DNA from: Flectonema sp. DT1601
Taxonomy: Eukaryota; Euglenozoa; Diplonemea; Diplonemida; Diplonemidae
Direction: 5' to 3'
Assembly: GCA_964019425.1 (NCBI GenBank)
Contig: OZ025785.1
Location: forward strand, 333,501-397,500
DNA length: 64,000 nucleotides
Under the pieces are notes generated by a model, which was given only the letters and a program-made list of their open reading frames with translations, searched no databases and was not told the DNA's origin. This document shows positions 57,101-64,000 of the stretch, in pieces (positions within the stretch are counted from its first letter, which is position 1; every line of letters starts with the position of its first letter). The position numbers were made by a program, and so were the translations under genes.

Positions 57101-60097
57101 TGTCCTGATCTTCTTCTAAAAAAAAGAAAGAAAAACAAAACTGTAGCTGGGATCACTCAGGATCAACAGACTACCAATGCTACCTGTTGTACTTGCTCAC
57201 TATGGGGGGTGATGCCAAACACCCAGAAGTACTAAACTACTTTCCTTCTTGCTGCCCAGGAGTTTCTGACCAGAACTAATAGAAAATAAAAAGTAGATGG
57301 GAAACAATAAAAAGTAAAATGGATATAACTGAAGTTAAACAAGACAAATGAGGTAACAGACCAGAACAGAAAGAGAATTGTAATAGAAGATTACAAATAA
57401 AAAAAATGCAAGTATCAACACATTATCAAGATACACCAGCAGCTAACAAACAACATAAAATTGAAGATCAGTTGCCAGAGTATTTCAACCATGGTAGAAT
57501 ACTCGCCCCTCTGGCAGGGATTATCCCAGACTTGTCCTTTAATTTAGTTGGACACCATGGCTTACAACCCTTCCAGAGGGAAGCACCATTATGACTTCTA
57601 TTTTTTTTCTTCAAGAAAATCATAAGGTGGGAACAAAGAAAAATGCTAAGAGGAACCCCTTATTAACACCTAAGACATCTAAACTGCAGCCCAGCTTATG
57701 CCCAATGCACTAACAGGTCATTCCCTCACACTCAGATCAAAAAATCAAAGTTCAGAGTGCATCTTAGCGTGAATGAGAGAATTTCCTCCCGCTTTTTTTG
57801 AACAAAAGGGATAGAAGAGGGGATAGAAAACGAACATAACAATAAGATTCTAAGTGAGAAACACTTAGCAGAAACACTTAGCAGCTTTTAAGGAGCTGAA
57901 AAGCAAAAAAAATATCTAAGTGAGAAACACTTAGTAGAAACAATTTGTAGCTAATTAAGCTGAAAATAAAAAAATAAAAAACTTCTAAGTGAGAAATACT
58001 TAGCAACTTTTAGAACAAATATTTCAGTAAATAACCTGTAATGATTAAACCATTACAAGTTTGATGCCAAAACTGACAAAGACTGAGTTGAATTTCCAGG
58101 TGAGATTTGGACTGTTAGCTTTTGGCTAAGGCCCTCCCTGAAGAGCAAGAACAAAAAAACTACTCACACCTGAAGAAAACATACACAAAGAACACACTGT
58201 AAGCTGTGCGTGTATTTTGTGTTTGTCACAACAGGAGAGAAAAGAAAGAATGTCAAGGTTGATCACCTTGCCTATCAACGCACAACATTGGTGGTCTCTA
58301 CTAGACCCTGAGTGATCCCACTGGATCTCTCATCGTTCATAGTACCTATGTGAAGTTATAAAATCAAAGGTAAACTATGAACTACAAATGACTTAGCCTG
58401 TTATTATAATGCCACAGGCAGGCCCTGCATTCAGCAACTATCCAGCAGTGCTTGGATGTCCTGATCTTCTTCTAAAAAAAAGAAAGAAAAACAAAACTGT
58501 AGCTGGGATCACTCAGGATCAACAGACTACCAATGCTACCTGTTGTACTTGCTCACTATGGGGGGTGATGCCAAACACCCAGAAGTACTAAACTACTTTC
58601 CTTCTTGCTGCCCAGGAGTTTCTGACCAGAACTAATAGAAAATAAAAAGTAGATGGGAAACAATAAAAAGTAAAATGGATATAACTGAAGTTAAACAAGA
58701 CAAATGAGGTAACAGACCAGAACAGAAAGAGAATTGTAATAGAAGATTACAAATAAAAAAAATGCAAGTATCAACACATTATCAAGATACACCAGCAGCT
58801 AACAAACAACATAAAATTGAAGATCAGTTGCCAGAGTATTTCAACCATGGTAGAATACTCGCCCCTCTGGCAGGGATTATCCCAGACTTGTCCTTTAATT
58901 TAGTTGGACACCATGGCTTACAACCCTTCCAGAGGGAAGCACCATTATGACTTCTATTTTTTTTCTTCAAGAAAATCATAAGGTGGGAACAAAGAAAAAT
59001 GCTAAGAGGAACCCCTTATTAACACCTAAGACATCTAAACTGCAGCCCAGCTTATGCCCAATGCACTAACAGGTCATTCCCTCACACTCAGATCAAAAAA
59101 TCAAAGTTCAGAGTGCATCTTAGCGTGAATGAGAGAATTTCCTCCCGCTTTTTTTGAACAAAAGGGATAGAAGAGGGGATAGAAAACGAACATAACAATA
59201 AGATTCTAAGTGAGAAACACTTAGCAGAAACACTTAGCAGCTTTTAAGGAGCTGAAAAGCAAAAAAAATATCTAAGTGAGAAACACTTAGTAGAAACAAT
59301 TTGTAGCTAATTAAGCTGAAAATAAAAAAATAAAAAACTTCTAAGTGAGAAATACTTAGCAACTTTTAGAACAAATATTTCAGTAAATAACCTGTAATGA
59401 TTAAACCATTACAAGTTTGATGCCAAAACTGACAAAGACTGAGTTGAATTTCCAGGTGAGATTTGGACTGTTAGCTTTTGGCTAAGGCCCTCCCTGAAGA
59501 GCAAGAACAAAAAAACTACTCACACCTGAAGAAAACATACACAAAGAACACACTGTAAGCTGTGCGTGTATTTTGTGTTTGTCACAACAGGAGAGAAAAG
59601 AAAGAATGTCAAGGTTGATCACCTTGCCTATCAACGCACAACATTGGTGGTCTCTACTAGACCCTGAGTGATCCCACTGGATCTCTCATCGTTCATAGTA
59701 CCTATGTGAAGTTATAAAATCAAAGGTAAACTATGAACTACAAATGACTTAGCCTGTTATTATAATGCCACAGGCAGGCCCTGCATTCAGCAACTATCCA
59801 GCAGTGCTTGGATGTCCTGATCTTCTTCTAAAAAAAAGAAAGAAAAACAAAACTGTAGCTGGGATCACTCAGGATCAACAGACTACCAATGCTACCTGTT
59901 GTACTTGCTCACTATGGGGGGTGATGCCAAACACCCAGAAGTACTAAACTACTTTCCTTCTTGCTGCCCAGGAGTTTCTGACCAGAACTAATAGAAAATA
60001 AAAAGTAGATGGGAAACAATAAAAAGTAAAATGGATATAACTGAAGTTAAACAAGACAAATGAGGTAACAGACCAGAACAGAAAGAGAATTGTAATA
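39101..60097. repeat. 1,356-bp satellite, 15 full units plus 657 bp
   Basis: The period is exactly 1,356 bp from 39,101 through 59,441. Units are almost identical; I noticed single-base variants only at 48,484 and 51,326. Each unit starts GAGTTGAATTTCC and ends GACAAAGACT, and is full of short hairpins: TTAGC-TTTTG-GCTAA (unit bases 31-45), three CTAAGTGAGAAACACTTAG copies or variants near the end, TGTAATG...CATTACA, GGGATTATCCC, and a larger one joining TGCCAGAG and CTCTGGCA. Two small open frames (60 and 62 codons) recur but show no domain or start context. The homogeneity implies recent expansion or strong homogenisation. Confidence 0.97.
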
Positions 60098-61237
60098 GAG
60101 AAAGACAAGCAGTTTCTAAATGGATTACCTGTTGAGATCAAAGCTACCAACCAGGATCCATCCTCACTTCCTCCTGCGCCCCCTGTTTTAATTATTGAAA
60201 AAGATAGAAAAGAATATGAACTTCTGGAAGGAGTAATTCAACGGTTAACAGCAGAACGCGATGAATCGAAGACTTCTCTTTCTGCACTAGCTCGACAATA
60301 TGACTTAGTGGAAGATTACAGGAAACGTGAGCTCGCAAATCTGACTCAGAGAGCAGACCTATCGGAAATGGCGCTCTTTAATTACCATCAAAGGTTTGTT
60401 CTTCTGTCGAACGAATTGGAGACCAAATGTAATGAGGAAAGAGAAAGTAAAATAAGACTTTTCTATACTCAACAGGAGGTCGAGAGTTTGCGTGCCGCGC
60501 GTCCCCGTATGACCCACTTTAGTCAACAAGTTTCCCCCCGAACCCCCGTTCTGTATGAATCTGTTGCTATGATGAAGATAGCAAAGAACTACCTCTCGCT
60601 CTTTACAACTACGAGTAGTCTTTTTACTCCTCTTATTAAACCCCTTATCCCTACCCTTAATTATATCACCCCTCTTTGTCCTCTAGCCTCAATTCCTCCG
60701 ACAATGCCGCAGAGTGAAGCTCTCGACCGCACGCCGACCAAGATTTTACGACAAGAGAGTCACGTTATCTCCGTTAAAGAGAATACACCTATTGCGAGAC
60801 AATGGTCCGAGGGTAGGATTGACTTACTCGAGAATTACTGTCGAGCAGTAGATGACTCTCTCGAAACAAACGAGAAAGCGGCAGAGCTCTCAGAACAACT
60901 TTTGGATGCCCAACTTCGCCTCTCGGAGCTGAATCACCAACGGTGTACAACTCACGCAGAGCAGCTTGAGCAATCCATGATGTTAACGGGACTGGCGAGC
61001 GATTTAAATGCTCAACTCGCCTTGGCACGGTCTCAAATTGCGGCCCTGAAGTTCCAATTAGCTTCATGGGCAGAAGGTTTGAGTCCGCCAGACACAGAAG
61101 AACATGAGGAAAATGAAACTCCGCCGAGAAAGTCTGAGCGTTCAACTCTGAAAAAACGGACCCCTCCATCAAGATATCGTTACAATCGAAGGAGATGTTC
61201 TGCTGATGACGTCCACGGTGACTCCACCCCCTTGTAA
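60098..61237 (+). pseudogene. LINE-2 relative, C-terminal coiled-coil part (5'-truncated)
   Basis: The frame is open from the satellite junction at 60,098 (EKDKQFLNGLPVE...) to the stop at 61,237, about 379 codons; the first Met is at 60,308 but the homology begins before it. It matches the last ~380 residues of the minus-strand LINE-2 protein over its length, with blocks such as PIARQWSEGR.DLL.NYC, LKFQL and KKRTPPS. Roughly half the residues differ, so the two are from separate subfamilies, yet both keep this part open. No RT or endonuclease is present: the copy is truncated at its 5' end against the satellite. It is predicted to be mostly coiled coil; function unknown. Confidence 0.88.
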
Positions 61238-62686
61238 TTCTCTTTTTCCTTACTTTCACATCATTTTGTTTATTTAGTTTTTTTAGCTTATTTATTATTT
61301 ATTGTTCGTTTTTGTTTGTATTATTTTATCGATATGTTTATGTCCGTCAGATCATAACGTTAATCAGGTTAATTGTTAATTGTTAATTATAAATGGTCTA
61401 AACCCCAATCCAAGTTCCCAAGGCTTGGCATAGATTTGAGTGACGCCTTACTGGCCTCCTCATCCTCTATGAGTGGTGAGGGGGCCAGCAATGGTTTTTT
61501 TTTTTTTTTTTTTTCTCTTATTCTTTTTTTCTTTTTCTTTTACTCTAATATGAAATATTTTTGAACAAAATGTGATTATTAATTTAAAAAAAAAAAAAAA
61601 AATAATAATGTAAATGAATAATAAAAAAAAAAAAAAAAAAACATGCCTTGGGAATACAATCAAAGCCCCAATTAATCGGTCCTTTCTTTTTCCTTCTTGT
61701 CAAGTGATCGCTCCACTCGTCGATCACCAAAACCGATTGTATTTATATCTGTTCTTTTCTCAACGATCGGCTATACCGACCATTTTTTTTTTTTATAAAT
61801 AATTGTTTTCTTCTTCTCGACGATCAGATCCAATTGATCGACCTTTTTTTTTTTTTTTTTTTTTTTCCTTTATTCCTTCCATCCCTCCCGCTCCCCTAAT
61901 TTTAAATAAAAACAGGATCAGCTCAGCTTGATCGTTAATCTTTTTTTCTTTTTTTAATTTAAACTGATTGTATTTATATCTGTTTATTTTTCTCGACGAT
62001 CGGCTATACCGATCAACCTTTAAAATAATTTCTTCTTCTCGACGATCAGATCCAATTGATCAACCTTTTCTTTTTTTTTCCTCTATTCCTTCCATCCCTC
62101 CCGCTCCCCTATTTGTAATAAAAACAAGATCAGCTCAGCTTGATCGTTAATCTTTTTTTCTTTTTTTAATTTAAACTGATTGTATTTATATCTGTTTATT
62201 TTTCTCAACGATCGGCTATACCGATCAACCTTTAAAATAATTTCTTCTTCTCGACGATCAGATCCAATTGATCAACCTTTTCTTTTTTTTCCTCTATTCC
62301 TTCCATCCCTCCCGCTCCCCTATTTGTAATAAAAACAAGATCAGCTCAGCTTGATCGTTAATTTTTTTTTCTTTCTTTTTTGTTGGTCCTAGTCAAGACC
62401 TTAAACTGACTAACCGGTCTTAATTTTAAATAAGTGTTAACCTAGTTTCTCTTTTCCTTTTCAATTTCCTTTTAATACTCGCTATCTGGTCTGTTATGTC
62501 ATATTTCTCATTTAATTTTATCATCCATTTTACTTTTCACTGTTTCCCATCTACATTTTATTTTCAAATAGTTACGGTCTGTTTAAAAAAAAAAAAGTTT
62601 AAATAAGTTAAATTGAACATGTTAACTCAATTCCTCAATTCTTCCGTCATGGTCATGACATTCTTTTTCGTTTTTCTAATGCACAA
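61238..62686 (+). repeat. LINE-2 relative, 3' region with ~212-bp hairpin units
   Basis: After the stop there is a conserved leader (CGATATGTTTATGTCCGTCAG and ATTAACAATTAACC-like parts), a GGCCTCCTCATCC...GAGGGGGCC palindrome around 61,455-61,490, then three tandem units of 211-212 bp (marked by CAGCTCAGC at 61,919, 62,131 and 62,342). Each unit carries the palindromes AAGATCAGCTCAGCTTGATC and CGATCGGCTATACCGATC; the last is followed by GGTCCTAGTCAAGACC. It mirrors 30,085-31,434. Confidence 0.85.
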
Positions 62687-62781
62687 GAGATACCATCACT
62701 CATGAGATACCAACGCACATACGAGATACCAGCACTCCAGAGATACCGACACGCTAGAGATACCAAGTCACTTGAGATACC
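62687..62781 (+). repeat. GAGATACC cluster (six copies)
   Basis: Six GAGATACC (or AGATACC) motifs at 16-19-base spacing. The cluster joins the LINE-2 3' hairpin array on the left with an H-module tail on the right. Confidence 0.88.
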
Positions 62782-63813
62782 TCCTTGTAAATTAATTCCC
62801 GGTATTTCAAATTTGAATTGATAGTGTCAACTCTGCTTGCTGCTCTTGTTCATGTGTTGTCTCCTGAAAGTGATCTTAACTCCTATAAAAAGAAAAAAAA
62901 AAAGAAATCAAAAAAGAAGAATTTTCAAACGAAGTTATAACAACCCCTACCACCCATTATGATCAATTCCGCTTGTTTTTTTTTTTTTTTTTAAAACAAA
63001 AAAAAAAATAAAAAATTATAAAAGATTAAACAATGTTATCATTGTATTTTTATCGATCGACTATGTCGATTACTTTCTATTTTCCGTCCTGGTCAAGACG
63101 CTAAACTGATTGTTTTTTTTTTTTTTTTTTTCAAAATTAATAAAAAAGAATATAAAAAAAAAAAATAAAAAAAAGAATAAACAATGTTATCATTGTTTTT
63201 TTATCGTTCGACTTTGTCGACTAATTTCTATTTTCCGTTTTTCTTCTTAAAAAATAAATAAAAAGAATTTAAAAAAAAAAAAAAAAAAAAAAGAATAAAC
63301 AATGTTATCATTGTTTTTTATCGATCGACTATGTCGATTACTTTCTATTTTCCGTCCTGGTCAAGACGCTAAACTGATTGTTTTTTTTTTTTTCAAAATT
63401 AATAAAAAAGAATAAAAAAAAAAAAAATAAAAAAAAGAATAAACAATGTTATCATTGTTTTTTTATCGTTCGACTTTGTCGACTAATTTCTATTTTCCGT
63501 TTTTTTTTTCTTAAAAAATAAATAAAAAGAATTTAAAAAAAAAAAAAAAAAAAAAGAATAAACAATGTTATCATTGTTTTTTTATCGATCGACTTTGTCG
63601 ACTAATTTCTATTTTCCGTCCTGGTCAAGACGCTAAACTGATTGTTTTTTCTAAATAAATAAAAAGAATAAAAAAAAAAAAAAAAAAAAAAAAGATTAAA
63701 CAATGTTATCATTGTTTTTTTTTATCGATCGACTATGTCGATTACTTTCTATTTTCCGTCCTGGTCAGGACGCTAAACTGATTGTTTTTTCTTTAAAAAA
63801 TAAATAAAAAGAA

Positions 63814-63844
<31 letters not shown>

Positions 63845-64000
63845 TAAACAATGTTATCATTGTTTTGTTATCGATCGACTTTGTCGACTAATTTCTATTT
63901 TCCGTCCTGGTCAAGACGCTAAACTGATGTTTTTTCTTTAAAAAATAAATAAAAAGAATAAAAAAAAAAAAAAAAAAAAAAAAAAGAATAAACAATGTTA
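62782..64000 (+). repeat. H module IV, tail and hairpin array in LINE-2 sense orientation (runs off the window)
   Basis: The tail (CTTAACTCC at about 62,877 and CCACCCATTATGATCAATTC) and at least seven hairpin units are the reverse complement of 13,800-17,100. They are on the same strand as the LINE-2 fragment before them. The structured end, if present, lies beyond 64,000. Confidence 0.88.

Overview
This is a repeat-rich eukaryotic window in which I see no conventional host gene. Every long open frame belongs to a transposable element; the rest is satellite, hairpin arrays, tRNA-derived fragments and low-complexity T/A or G runs. The element types (a LINE with RNase H, a LINE with a restriction-like endonuclease, a tyrosine-recombinase retroelement with its recombinase upstream of the RT, and a Helitron with OTU domains) fit a protist or invertebrate. 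The first three together recall the retroelement set of euglenozoans, but that is weak evidence and I do not assign a species.

Layout. 1-1,709: interspersed repeat 'R' (copy alpha) with a 32-bp minisatellite and a tRNA-Cys-like fragment. About 1,790-6,465 (-): 5'-truncated LINE with RNase H ('LINE-1'), cleanly interrupted at 3,666-5,969 by an incomplete tyrosine-recombinase retroelement fossil flanked by split direct repeats. 6,466-7,021: tail fragment of a hairpin-array module ('H module'). 7,022-10,972: more R repeat (copy beta), split by 1.2 units of a satellite that is missing from copy alpha. 10,973-12,234: decayed repeats. 12,235-13,422 (-): second recombinase/RT fossil. 13,423-17,186: the largest H module. 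17,187-20,050: R and S repeats, G-run minisatellite, tRNA-like fragment. 20,074-28,413 (+): one uninterrupted 2,779-codon Helitron RepHel gene, followed by a decayed copy of its tail (28,727-29,335). About 29,990-38,343 (-): 'LINE-2', an R2/CRE/NeSL-like LINE with zinc fingers, RT, zinc knuckle, PD-D/E-type endonuclease and a long coiled-coil tail, split by an H module at 35,012-36,352. 38,347-39,100: third H module. 39,101-60,097: 15.5 near-identical copies of a 1,356-bp satellite. 60,098-62,690 (+): 5'-truncated relative of LINE-2 with its 3' hairpin array. 62,687-64,000: GAGATACC repeats leading into an H module in the opposite orientation.

How the parts may fit together. The 1,356-bp satellite and the H module share a structured end on the minus strand: a hairpin with the same CAAAA loop, stems that differ by compensatory changes, a following CAGTCC and a terminal GAAATTCA. 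Both have this end fixed and the other end variably truncated, as target-primed reverse transcription would leave them. At the right edge of the window LINE-2 reads straight, in sense, into the H-module arrays. The simplest reading is that the H modules are 5'-truncated 3' ends of LINE-2-type elements and that the satellite is, or was, a non-autonomous partner using the same machinery before expanding into a tandem array. The shared end and its compensatory changes are visible in the sequence; the mechanism is inference.
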